Source of the DNA: Formicarius rufipectus | Lineage: Eukaryota; Chordata; Aves; Passeriformes; Formicariidae | DNA: 64,000 bases | Reading direction: 5' to 3' | Assembly: GCA_013399695.1 (NCBI GenBank) | Contig: VXAU01006135.1 | Span: forward strand, 551,479-615,478 | Part shown: positions 1 to 11,458 of the stretch, piece by piece | How positions within the stretch are numbered: the first letter of the stretch is position 1 | Layout of the letters: each line of letters opens with the position of its first letter | Program-made: the position numbers and the translations under genes | Notes under the pieces: model-generated | What the model was told of the DNA's origin: nothing | The model's input: the letters and a program-made list of their open reading frames with translations, nothing else | The model's database searches: none

Positions 1-1858
1 CACATTTCAAAACAAAAAGCATTTAATAAGTACTTAAGTCACAAGACCCTGGTATTATGATCCAAAGCAGTTTTGTCCCAATATTTCTTTACAGTATTTG
101 TGATATGACAAATTTGTAACCAATTTTTCACATTATCCCATCTTGCAAGTGACCAAATCTCACCTGGCATGATTCCACCATGGCTTGAACAGAAAGGTAA
201 GGTTAAGTAACAAAAGTGACACTCACCAAACCATCTCCAACTGCCTTTCCTCTATTTCAGCAAAGATCTTTGGGGCATATGAAGGATCTACAAAACAGCC
301 TCAAGCCTCACCAACCCTTCCAGGTACCCTGTTATTCAGGTACATCATTCCAACTATGTAGGATTTGTAAGCACTCCTTCTGGCAAGAAATAGAGTGATT
401 TCCCAGCATTAATTTGTGTTAAATAAAAGGGGAACCCGAGATGCAGCTAGGCAAAGTGAAACAAATTCCTGCTGCAAATCCTGCACATAAGACAAGCTGA
501 GCCACAAGAGTTCACAGTCGCCTCTGAGGTGCACACACAAATAAATAACCACGAAGCTTGTTCAAGGAAGAGGAAAGATTAAGGACAATGCTCCAAAGTC
601 CATCACATCCACCCTTGCTCAGAGAAGAGGATGTAATTTTTAGGAAGTGAGCCGCAGTTCTTCACTCGACTGCCTGCCTCAAACCTACTCATGTGCTCCC
701 TTTCCCTTGAGGGCTGATTTCTGGTTCTAAAAAAAGCCTGTGATCTTGGTCCCTGTCCATCCTCACACTGATTCTTCTTTCATAATTAATTAAATCCTAC
801 ACCACTCCCCTCATCTGGCCTGAAATAGGAATTAGGTGGTGAGAAGATTTAAATACCTCCCATCAGTGAGGTGTGCTCCATGGCTCCGGAGGGGGAGACC
901 AAGGCAGCTCCTGAGCAAGGCTCTTGGGGGTAGCTCTGAGTTTTGTTTGCATCTCTCTGTCTGCCTTCTCTTTTGTTGTTATGCTCTCCCCTCTCTGCCC
1001 TCCCCTCCAGCTGAATTTTTGCTGAGTATCTCACGTGCCATATTTGCACATGATATCAGGAAAAAACCCAATCTAACCCAGCAGAATTAAAGCAATCTTA
1101 ACAGCAATTTTAACCTGCTGAGTCATGGGGAAAAGTGTCCTAAGCAGCAGCAAAAACTGTTTCTCAATAAGGTGAGTACTGAGAGATGTGACCTCACTGC
1201 TCCTCACATCCCATCTATCCTTGAAATACAAAGTATAAAAGAACTGTATTTGTACAACATTCCTACAGAATGTTTTCTCTCAAGGACAAGGCAAGGATTA
1301 TCTATCACTACTGCAACAAAGTCTGAAACTATTTGCAGCTTTAGTTACACATTACTCGACAAAATTTTCTCAAAATAGATTCTAAAATGCTATGAGCAAC
1401 ACAATGATTTAATTATGTTGTGCAACTGAACCGAACCCCTTTTTGCCATTTCTATAAAGGTGTATATATCAAACAGAACCTTTCAGCCACTGTAAATTAT
1501 TTTATATACTTTAATTTTTAACTCCATTTTTCAGCTTATTTTAGCCCTTAGCTCCTAACTTTTAATTTTTACACAGGTAGTAAAAACACCTTTATTTCAG
1601 AAGTAGTTAGAATTTATGCAACATATTAAGAAAGAGGAAATAAAACTCTATTATCATGACACTTCATATATAGAAGTGTTTTTTCCAGTTCACAGCCAGA
1701 TGATGTCTCTCCACCCCACGTTCAGCAGAACATCTGCCAAGCACCAAACACGACTGACTCTCCCTGCTGAGCTTCCTCTCAACCCGACCTTGAAACCAGC
1801 CTGGCAAAGACCCCCAGCACAGAAAATACACCATAAAACACCAGTCAGCCACCAGTAC
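1..1858 (-). other. OSBPL9: OSBPL9 intron, partial (downstream of the first post-PH exon)
   Basis: Intronic sequence on the minus strand following the donor at 1857-1858. I looked for the next ORP9 exon, which should continue the coiled segment after DQLK, and did not find it, so it lies to the left of the window. The stretch is AT-rich with no recognisable repeat or RNA gene. Confidence 0.75.
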
Positions 1859-1954
1859 CTTCAACTGGTCTATCAAGATCTGCAAATAAGCATCAGCCTC
1901 CGTAAGTTTCTTGTCAAAATCATGAACGCTGGGAACAAATCCCGAGTCCACACC
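1859..1954 (-). CDS. OSBPL9: OSBPL9 (ORP9) exon: first exon after the PH domain
   Basis: A 96-bp, phase 0-0 exon of oxysterol-binding protein-like 9. The minus strand reads a ccAG acceptor (1955-1956), then 32 codons beginning GVDSGFVPSVHDFDKK and ending ILIDQLK, then donor AAG|GTACTG. The segment matches the linker just after the PH domain of vertebrate ORP9, where mammals read LDSGFVPSVQDFDKK. ORP9 is a lipid-transfer protein that bridges ER and trans-Golgi or endosomal membranes; this segment lies between its PH domain and its ligand-binding domain. The acceptor can be joined in frame by two upstream donors: the last PH exon (10599) for the long form, and a short CpG-island exon (8300-8308) for a PH-less form. 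It is the only coding exon in the window shared by both forms. Exon boundaries and reading frame are seen directly; the gene identity rests on remembered ORP9 sequence. Confidence 0.95.
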
Positions 1955-4900
1955 CTGGAAATAAACAAACAGATAAATAGTCAGTTAGCATTCAAGGTGG
2001 GGGGGGGGAGAGAGAAAAAAACGTGCCAGCAATGTGGTTTTGCCTGCCATGTGACTGCGGAAAGGCTGCCTTGCCTCTGCTCTGCCTCGTGCAGACACAC
2101 AGGGACACAGCTGAGCTTCTATTGACAGCAGCAGCAAACTGCTCCACATTTTCAGTGGGGGTATAATCATCACACACCAGAACATTTCATTACTTATGAT
2201 TGAACAAATCCTCTGAAATTACACTGATTAAAGCTTCTTTATAAAAACCTAAAGGAGAGTTCAAGTTTTTTCTGAAGACTGTCTTGTGATTCCATATGCC
2301 TGCGTTTCAGCCTGGGAAGCCCAAAGCACCCCCAGCGGGGATGACTGCACTTCTCACACTTCGGGCAGTGTTGCTCAACTCACAGCTCCTCAGCAAAGAA
2401 CCGCTACATCTCTTCTTAAACACGGACCCACCTTTGAGCTGAAAAGTTCAAAGTCATTAGTCCTGGTCGCCCCAGTTCCTCTACAGCTCCAGTGATTTGC
2501 ATCCTTGTCACTGTATTTGAATTCTGTTGTTGCACATATGCCACCAAGGACAAAGTATCAGTGCCCAGAGAATGACTTTCTGTATTTTCTTCCTTGGAAA
2601 TTTCTTTCTCGTGATATTAAACTCAGAGCACACTCTGCATATAACCTAATCCTCACCTATAAACGGATACACCATGTATTTAAGGATACAAACAAATTCC
2701 CACTGGGTTATCACATCTTTAATTAGGGGAAAGAAAAGAGAGGATTCTTGAAATAGATTGCTTCTGCTTTCACGCACATATGCTATGTAATCACATTAAA
2801 GGTTTATTTATATAATACTTTTAATGCAAATGGAAGTACAAAACAAATACCGAGGCACACCCAGCTTGAAAAAATGGTACACTGCACGATGAATATATAC
2901 AGGAGGAAAAAATCCATACAGAAGCAAAGATCAGTTACAAGAGAAACATCCGAGCAGTGACTGCTCCCCTATCAGCCTGCACAGGTGCACATGTACTCAC
3001 ACTGACCTCTGGCACCAAACCTTCCCTTCAAAGCCTTATGAAACATGAACTGGGCTCTCTGACTGCCGAGCATATGAAGAGTCTGAATGTATAAGGATCA
3101 GTTAGTGGGGGGAAAAAGCATTTCTTGTGGGCAAGATGGGCAATCCAAATTTGGAAAATTCTGTATTAGGATGTTTTCTTTGGCATTGTTTGATCTGTGA
3201 GAACGGACAGTTTCTTTTATTTTTGTATGATATCGGGCCATCTTATTAAGACCTTTATTTATGGCTCTTTAGAGGTGTAAACACTTGTGTGCAGTAGAGG
3301 AATGACCTGCTCTTAGCTCTGTCCAGCTGTGTGAACAGCATCACACACAGCCTCAAACATAAACCCATCTACTGCCTGGAGAAAATATTCTCTGCTCATT
3401 TGCCAGATCCTAAACTGTGCTGCAGACTGATACCCAGATTTTGATAACACCTCTATACGAGTAAATCTATCCATTTAGTTTGTAAATAAGCATAAAGAAA
3501 ATATACTTCACCCTGTACTAGGCAGTCCACACAGGACAAATTCAGAAATAGTGGTTTGAAACAAGAAGCAGAGAGGAATTATTTTAATTATGACTAAATT
3601 TAAGACAAAAAGCACTCAGTGTAAAAAGTTATAAAACAAACCCCAAATAGGCAGAAGGGAAAGTCCTCTCAACCAAGCAACTTCTGACACCCCCTCGCAT
3701 CAGTCAAGTTTAAATTACACTAAAACTAGATCTGAAACCATATGAAATTAGTCCATTTTCTTGTTGAAAATGGTTTTGTCTGTACAACCAACCCCATCAG
3801 TTCAGCAAATGGTCTTGCACGCTCAGTTAACAATTCTGGAGGTCAGTTTTCACATACCAAAACCACACAAACCACACAGAAAATTTCTGCTGCAGGTATT
3901 ACACACAGAAACACAATTTATGGTGCATGCCACCTGTATGTTGCATCAAAATGCTGATTTTTATTTCAGTCATCACCCTATGACTACTGCTATGTAAGTA
4001 TCTGGTATTTTTAGTGGTGGCTTAAAGATAAAATGCCATTCTTAAATTCCAGGCTTTTAGTAATATGAGGAAAAGCTGATCAGTGTTACAACTGAGCAGA
4101 CATCCACCTCGAGCACAGAGTGAACAGTGTAACCCAAAAAGTTGAATTAGAAAGTTAAAACTTCACTCAGGCTAAAGAGACAGTCATAAAACCCCAAGTG
4201 CAGCGTCAAGCTAACACAGAACAGATATGAAACATGACAATAATTCTGAAAAGAAGCAAAGGGACTTAAAGCTGTAGCCGTTCACTAGTTTGCTCTTGCT
4301 TTGTTTGGATGGAATTTGACAACCTACTGAGCAAATTTATTAGTCTGTGTTATATGAGATTAGGTTACTAATTTTAAGTTGTCACATATTTTTAAAAATT
4401 GAAAACCAAAAGATAATTGGAAAGTTAAAGACACAGAGATTAGCAACAGCACAGAAAACTCTCTCCACTCAAAGTCAATCACCATTTCAAACCCAGCAGT
4501 AATTTAGAAAGAGTAGATCTGCATAACAAATTCTTATTTCTTGATTGTCTGGTCACACAAAGACACAGTGGAGGTAAAAATGGGACCTCTTCTGTCCTTC
4601 CCTGCAATGAAGGAAGTGAGGCTGGGAAAGAAATGGGTGAGCAGAGTCAACAGAATGGCATTTAACAGCTTGTTAAACATTTAAATTGGGAATCTGCACA
4701 TCTGAACTAGCAATCAAATTTTTATAAGAAACTTCTATTATATGCTGTTCACCTATTTATAAACTGACAAAACAGGTTGCCTGCAGGTATTGGTGAACTT
4801 CCACCCCTGGAGGGCAGAATTCAAAACTCAACCGAATCTGACCCTCAACAACCTGGATTTCATGTACAAGTTTGTCGCATAAGGAGAAGGGGCGATTTCC

Positions 4901-7869
4901 AGAGGTCTACTCCAGCTGAAGTCATGCTGTCATTCTAAAATATGTATCTTCAAATCATAGAAAAGAATAGGAACCCAGACTATTTTAGATCTTCAGAAAT
5001 ACACTGATTCTATCTTACTGTCAGCACCTGAACTAATATAACTTGATTTTTTCCATTGAATAACTACATCTATTGGTAAGTACAATTTACTTCCCTCCAA
5101 TAATGGCTGTGTTCATGTAAGTTTTAAAGAATTAACAGTTATGTTACCAGATGAAACAGATGCAGAAGCAAGTAATTTAAATCTTTTTTTCTGCCCACCC
5201 CCTCCCAAACCAAGGTGTGTTTGGTGTCTGATCCTTCCCCAGAAGAATCGTGTATCGATAATGACTGCTGGAAACAGAAACGTAGCATGGCATTCTCTCC
5301 CTCATCCCTCCTACAATTTCTGGAATGACCCTCCCCTTTAGGACATAAAGTTTAAAGACCAGACTCTATAGGGCACATCTCAATCCCAGTGTTAAAACAG
5401 AAGTATTTACACACTGATGTAAAATTCTGTCAATAAAGCATAGCTTACAACTCTGAACCCTCACAAATACTAAGTATATCCCAGAGTACCTTTCATTTAT
5501 CTCTATTCACTGATCTGTAACCAACACAGACCACGCACATGTTCTAAGGTGCTTATCCACTATCAATAGTTATTTTGTTAGCAAAATCTGAAAACAGCAG
5601 CATGCCTGCCAACACTATGCCCTTCCACCACCACTTGACAAACATCTATACTGGATATATTTTTAATCTAAAAGAATCTGTTCTTAGTTTTAAGCAAGAA
5701 TTCCTGACTAACACTAGAAGCAGCATTGAAAAGTCAGGGAATAACAATACAATATACTTAAAAGAATAATTTAATGCATAAGAAAGCTTTACTCTTCCTT
5801 TTATTCTTGTTTGCAGCTTTAGAAGGGTCATAAAAATCCCGGTTAATGTAATACTAAGTGAACCTCTACTATCAACACAGTTCCACCAACACTTTATACC
5901 AGCATAAATGAAGGAGAAACAAATCAGTCCCCCTGTTGTTTACTCTCACCTTTACTCTGCTGTTTCTTTTGAGTCAGCATAAACATCTACCCTGCCACAT
6001 AAGCAACTCCATGTGGAAACTAACTGGGGTTAAAATTAAACCTTGCAAGGGAGCACAGCAGGAAAAGTAGTTTTAATTTGTGCCAGTTCTGAATCCAGTT
6101 CCAAATTCAGGTCTTCTTGCCACACTCCCCCTTCCGATTTGCCAGGAGAGGTGAGACAGGACTGCTTCCAGTAGCAGTGCCAACTCCCACGTGTTGGGAA
6201 GCCACGGTGCAAGGCAGTGTTTTTAATCCATTGTATCACTCTACACACGAACCATGACACATCCACTTCCCAGAATAAAGTTTTCTTACCCTACTACTTG
6301 CTACTGAGGAAGTAAACGTCTTTAAATTATGGAGGTACTAAGCTACAGAGCAATTAATTCCCTTCACTTTTATGGTAGTAAGAAATGCCCCAGCCTCTGT
6401 GCTGACCGTAATTTCAGTTCCTTTGTCTCGAGAGTTCACTTAAAGGCTGAAATAGTTTAGGGTAGGACAGATAAGAAGGTTACTGCGGTCCTGTAAGACA
6501 CGAGTTATCTTCAAGGGTTTTTCAGTGGGAAAATTCCAGAATCAAAAAGTACTTGTAGCACTAGGGTGCCACTTGAAAGACAGTGAGGAAAGCAGGGTGT
6601 TTACACTAAACAGGACAACTAGAAGCATGTCCTGTCTGAATGGGATGGCTGGCTGGTATAAGATGCTGCCGAGGAACTAAAGAAAACTTGAGAAAACTTA
6701 ATCACCCCACAGCTCTGCTCAGACAAACAAGACTAAGCCACAATATACCTTCACCCCTCGAACATCCTTATCTCCTGTGGGGGATGAGGCAATTGATTTG
6801 CTGCCTCTGCAAAACCACCGGCCTAATAACGCCACAACAGTAACAAGCTGGGGGGAGAAGCATTCGGGGGAGAAACACTAGAAGTACTTCCAGTAGTACT
6901 GCACCATGTGTTCAAGGACTTTTCAGCAGACAAAGCTAACACCAGAAATAACTCAGTGTATTTTTCGCAATAGCTTTAACTAAGTGTATACAAAACCAAA
7001 GCAAGCAGAACAGCAGACTTCAGTTTCAAAATTCAGCCAAATTAGGCTACAAGTGTATCTGAAACATTTCCATCCTATTGTTGTTCCCTTTGGGTACAAC
7101 ATTACTAATAGTCAGCCCTCTGGACGCTTTCATTCCCTTTATTCATTCTGTGTATTTATGACTCAGTTCCTTGCCTGTAGCTCATTCATGCAAGTTTAGG
7201 CTTGGCGGGGTAGGGGAGACAGGGAGTATAAAAGTGTGTTTTATGAAATGCTTCAAAAGCATTCCCATTATAAAGACTAAAGGACAACACAGTAGAATAT
7301 TTAGACAAAAATAAAAGCAGCAGGACTAATCAGACTAGAGAACACGCAGACACCACTTCACCTTTCCACCTCGCATGAACTCGTAATCCTTCCTGATTTG
7401 GTTCACACACCACACGAACCACTTGCCTTCCAGTGCAGTTTCTCACATCTCACATGTGTTGCCTGTGCGTTTTAGGCTGTGAAGGAAACTTTAAGGCTGA
7501 CTTTCCAAACTTCAACACTCCCATCCTGAACAAGTCGACTGAAAGCAGCATGAAAATACAAAAAAATCCTCCAAAAAAACTCAGGAATGATACAACATTT
7601 GGACAAAACCAGATGCATCAAGGTTTTATATGACAGCCAATCACATGCTTTCCGTTTGTGACAGAAACTAAGAACCTAAGAAAATGCCCTTTCAGAAAAT
7701 AATCTCTGCCACGGCACTCAAACCCCTCCATCTCTCTGAGCCAATAATTCCCCCCAAAGAACCCGACTGACTTTGCCGCCCAAAGGAAAAGGAAAGCGAA
7801 AGCACCACGAAGCGTCCGAGCGCTACCGAGGCCAAGGCGTGTTTGTGCACAGCCTGTGTCCGGCTGGCA

Positions 7870-8186
7870 GCATCCCGGAGGGCACAGGGGACCCGGGGGG
7901 CACACGGGACCCCCGCGGGCACACGATACCCCTGCGGACACAGGGGACCCCCGGGGGCACACGATATCCCTGCGGGCACACGGCATCCCGGGGGGCACAC
8001 GGGAGACCCCCGAGGGCACACGATATCCCTGCGGACACAGGGGACCCCCGGGGGCACACGATATCCCTGCGGGCACACGGCATCCCGGGGGGCACACGGG
8101 AGACCCCCGAGGGCACACGATATCCCTGCGGACACAGGGGACCCCCGAGGGCACACGGGGGACCCGGGGGGGCACACGGGACCCGG
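7870..8186. repeat. GC-rich minisatellite with 97-bp higher-order period
   Basis: A short block of the type GGGCACACG(A/G)... is repeated throughout. At a larger scale, 7961-8057 and 8058-8154 are the same 97-bp unit with a single difference (GGGGG versus GAGGG near the end), and 7864-7960 is a more diverged earlier copy. Because 97 is not a multiple of three and the unit lacks stop codons in most frames, long open frames appear in several frames on both strands; they are repeat artefacts. The tract directly abuts the CpG island and would lie at the start of the intron of a short OSBPL9 transcript. The near-identity of two copies suggests recent expansion, so length polymorphism or assembly collapse is likely. 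Confidence 0.93.
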
Positions 8187-8870
8187 CGGTGCTCGCTGCT
8201 GCCGGGAGCGGAGCCGAACCCAACCCGGGCGCCCCGGGCAGGGCAGGGGCTGCCCCGGGGGGCTCCCGCAGCCCAGTCCCCCACCCCACCCCTACTCACA
8301 CCGGCCATCCCTCGGAGCGGCGCTGCGCGGGTAGCGGAGCCGAGCGCCGGAGCGGGGCTGGCCGGGCCCCGACTGCGCCGCCTCCAGCGGGGCGAGAAGG
8401 GGCGGGATGGACGGGCAGGACCCTCCGGCCGCGGCCCCGCCGCGCGTCACGAACAAGGCGGGCAGAGATTGGCGAGCGGGCGGCCCGGCCCCGGAGAGAG
8501 GGATGGGGAGTGGCCGCTGGCAAAGCACGGCGGGAGCAGCCCGGCCGTGCAGGGGGCACGGAGAGGGCCGGGTTGGGTCGGGTTCGCCTCGCAGAGCCAC
8601 CCCCCGAAACCTCGACCCTCGCTCGCCCCACCGGCGGCGGTGAACGGCAATGGGGACCCTTCTTCCTAGCCCATAGAAGAACGAGGCTTGGGAAGGGCGT
8701 GTTGTTGTGTTTCGTCCCTAAATGCGTGCCCGCTCAGGCATCCGCGAATATGGCAAAGCGTGGAATTTCCCGAGCGGCGGTGTCAGCGAACCCTGTCCGG
8801 CTGCTGCGCAAACGAGGGGCTCGGAAACAAAAATGTTACGGGGCCGATGAAGAAGGTCCGTGAAAAAGGG
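8187..8870 (-). promoter_or_regulatory. OSBPL9: Intragenic CpG island, likely promoter of the short OSBPL9 form (ORP9S)
   Basis: A sharply bounded GC- and CpG-rich block in AT-rich intron. It has GC-box-like sequences near 8390-8405 and an inverted CCAAT (ATTGG, 8468-8472) that reads correctly for minus-strand transcription. It lies downstream of all the PH exons and upstream of the first post-PH exon, which is where a promoter for a PH-less ORP9 would be expected. Mammalian OSBPL9 is known to make a long form (ORP9L) and a short form without the PH domain (ORP9S). The start site cannot be placed from sequence. Promoter activity is inferred; the island and its position are observed. Confidence 0.7.
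8300..8308 (-). CDS. OSBPL9: Candidate alternative first coding exon of OSBPL9 (ORP9S), MAG-
   Basis: On the minus strand the island reads ATG GCC GGT followed at once by GTGAGT (8299-8294), a near-perfect donor. Splicing to the acceptor at 1955 gives ATG-GCC-GGT|GGT-GTG-GAC-TCG, that is MAG-GVDSGFVPSV, with the downstream ORP9 frame kept. A G lies at position +4 of the start codon. The coding part is only three codons; the 5' UTR would extend rightward into the island by an unknown amount. Three features argue for a true start: the start codon, strong donor and correct frame all coincide inside a CpG island at the site expected for the PH-less form. The alternative is a noncoding first exon elsewhere in the island with translation starting further downstream. 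RNA evidence would decide. Confidence 0.62.
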
Positions 8871-9980
8871 TGCTGAGCACACAAAGGATCACGTTCAATG
8901 GTAAACATATCTACGAGGGAGGAGTGAGCAGTTCTGGATTTCTAATTATTCCCTCAAACATTACTAGATAAATTACTACCGTAGGCTTTTTTATATCGAA
9001 CTATGCCTCACTCCTTTGAAAAACTCCAGGAATGTCAACAGTTATGTAATAGGAAACAGTTCCAGTATTAGCTGCAATCACAAAATCTATTTCTGCCACT
9101 AAAACTACACTCACAGTTTCTACAGAGTGTGGAAGTGTACATTTTTATAAAACCAATCTATATTCTGGTGTTTTGTTCCAAAAAACCATTAAAAAAATCT
9201 TCCAGGTGGAGAAAACGGCACAGATTCCTTTTAGTTTAGTTCATTTCAGACCCTGACCAGGAGCACTCATGGTAACATACTCACTTTCTAAGATGAGGAT
9301 GGGGAAAGAGGCATCCTTTGGGAAGGGGCTCAGCTCTTCTACCTCCACATGTTGTTCCCCAGATATCTCTGTCTCCTCACACCCACAGCAGACCGGGGTC
9401 CTTCAGTCCCTGGTCAGCTACTGTGTCCAGATGGAGAGATTACTTCTAAAATACCCCATGGCATGTTACTAAGGATACAAAGCTGATTGTCACACAGGAA
9501 TTTTTATCCAGGGATCTGCTATCCACTAGAAAATTTGTAGTGGTTTTTAATAAATCAAAAAAGGTTGATGCCCACCCTTTAGCTGGCAAATTGATTGGGA
9601 TAGCAGAAGTGCCTAAATTTGGTTGGGACCAAGTCAGGTTTGTTCCACCTCTTTACACAGGGCAAATATCATCAAAATCAGTCTTCACAAGCTTTTCTAT
9701 TTGATATTAGGGGTTTACTGTATCTTTCTTCACACAGTCAATTGTTAAGAGATCTAATTCTCTTGCCATATTCCAAAAGCACACCAAACCTTTATTCAAC
9801 ACAAATAGTGAATACCTGCTTTAAGATTTCTACACTGTCATCAGACACCTTTGTGGTACAAGCTGAATATGAGAAAATCTCTTTCATGAGAGTTTGTGTT
9901 TCTCTCCAGGGCAAAATTAGATGTTTATCAAGTCCTACAGACATGTTCAGGTCTAGAACACTGCCAGAAATTTATCTTGG

Positions 9981-10075
9981 ATCATAGAATCAGAATATGC
10001 TCAGCTGGAAGTAACCCACAAGCATCATTAGTCCAGCTCCTGGGACTAGATGACTAGTGCTAAGAACCATCCCTA
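9981..10075 (-). mobile_element. CR1 LINE 3' fragment
   Basis: Starts with ATCATAGAATCAGAAT, the reverse complement of the short 3'-terminal repeat of CR1, followed by a diverged version of the usual 'ctggaagtaacccacaagcatcattagtccagctcctgg' block (shown here only as its hallmark order). The CR1 sense strand is therefore minus, the same as OSBPL9. It is old and truncated, with no coding capacity. Confidence 0.75.
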
Positions 10076-10598
10076 TTGCAACCATCTCTTCTTAGGACCA
10101 GAAAACTACTCACACCCAGCTTACACAGTGGATTGAAACACAAGCTATTTCCCATTTTTGTCATCCAGAAAGAGGTTCAGTGATACTGTCTCATTTTAAT
10201 TTCAAAATTAGGTGGCATACAAGCACACAACAGGCTTGACCCAAAAAGAACTAACTCCTAGTTGTCAACAAAAGAAACCAAACTATATGTACAACAGTAA
10301 GTCTGGAACCTTATTACAAATATTATCTAGAAATAAATATGAGTTAATGCTAACTGTATATGAGTTAATTAAGGGAAGTCTTATACTAACTTTTCATGAT
10401 GGCAAGACAAGAAAACAGTAACGGACTCAAACCTAATGTCAGATACTCACACTGATGTTTTGCTATATCTGATTGTATAGGCTGAAGAACAGCAGATATT
10501 ATACAGGATTTGTCTGCTATTAGCAGTTGTGCCACTGCATTTCATTGCTTTGAAAAAAAAAGAAAGTAAAAGAAGTAAAAAATGAAAGTGAAACTTGC

Positions 10599-10675
10599 CT
10601 GAAGCTGGAGGGTATGGCGAAGAATGGTCTCCTCTAGAGCATGGATCCACTTCTCCCTCTCATCGGCATCTCGAG
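10599..10675 (-). CDS. OSBPL9: OSBPL9 (ORP9) exon: C-terminal helix of the PH domain
   Basis: A 77-bp exon. After the acceptor TTTTTCAG (AG at 10677-10676) it reads CT-CGA-GAT-GCC..., which with the final G of the 22624-22702 exon gives A-RDADEREKWIHALEETI...HTLQLQ (26 codons). This is the end of the ORP9 PH domain: the R-D-A-x-E-R-x-x-W pattern is the C-terminal PH helix with its near-invariant tryptophan. In mammalian ORP9L the PH domain binds phosphoinositide (PI4P) and targets the protein to Golgi or endosomal membranes. The exon ends CAG|GCAAGT, a GC donor instead of GT. No alternative GT donor nearby keeps the ORP9 sequence, so this GC-AG intron looks real. It joins LQLQ directly to GVDSG of the 1859-1954 exon in frame. 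Confidence 0.95.
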
Positions 10676-11394
10676 CTGAAAAAGTATCCAAAAGATACCC
10701 TTACATTATATGCAGTCTTATATACTGCATAAAGCCATGAACAAACAGATCTGATGTCCACACAGAATATGGAAATTAAGCCATACTTTATTAAGTCACC
10801 AAGGACATAATTTGTTGTCTTAATATCTTGTTTATTCTTCTGTGGTTACAGCTCTATCCCTTGTCCAGCCTTAGGGCCATGCACACAGAAAGAGTTTGCA
10901 AAGACAGACCTCAATTAATTAAGTCCCTCTTGAATTTTTGTCTTTACAAGAAGCTATTCAACCTGTAATAGGGTATCCAGTAATTCTACTTCAGTGTGGA
11001 CATAGTAATCTCTAACAGGTCACCAGCATGAATATTGAAGCACAAAGAATAAACTGAAGCATACAATAAACATTTTTTAAACCCAAGGCAATCTTACTCT
11101 AAAACCAAATAGAACCTAAATTATATGTTAACAACTCACCCAAGAACATTTTCATACTTCTGCAACAGACCACCACATAGTTTTCTATAGACCCATGTCA
11201 GCATATATGATGTATCTCTAACAGAGTATTAGGATTTTCGGTTGCAGACAGTGATAATTAAGAAAGCCGTGTATTAAGTGATGATCAAAGGAGGATTACA
11301 GGACTGGGGGGACAAGGCAGAGAAGAAGAGCTGGAGGAGGAAGACGAAAAACACATCAAAACAGACTAAGGACTATTATCACTTTTTTTTTTTT

Positions 11395-11458
11395 NNNNNN
11401 NNNNNNNNNNNNNNNNNNNNNNNNNNNNNNNNNNNNNNNNNNNNNNNNNNNNNNNNNN
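11395..11458. other. Assembly gap (64 N) inside a poly-T run
   Basis: The N run is preceded by about 12 T and followed by TTTATTA, so the unresolved sequence is probably a long homopolymer or low-complexity tract. Open frames drawn across it have no meaning. Confidence 0.99.

Larger units (their letters stand above)
1955..10598 (-). other. OSBPL9: OSBPL9 intron of 8.6 kb, GC-AG type, containing an internal CpG island
   Basis: This intron separates the last PH exon from the first post-PH exon. Its 5' splice site is CAG|GCAAGT (GC at 10598-10597), which fits the consensus for the rare GC-AG class, and its 3' site is the usual AG at 1956-1955. Within it are a 97-bp minisatellite (7870-8186), a CpG island with a candidate alternative first exon (8187-8870) and a short CR1 fragment (9981-10075). 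The remainder (about 2.0-7.8 kb and 8.9-9.9 kb) is ordinary AT-rich intron in which I recognise nothing. Confidence 0.85.

Noticed and set aside
7618..8863. Open frames of 160-335 codons on both strands (for example 7856-8863 plus, 7618-8289 minus)
   Set aside because: They are produced by the stop-poor 97-bp GC-rich minisatellite and the CpG island; several frames are open at once, which repeat composition explains.
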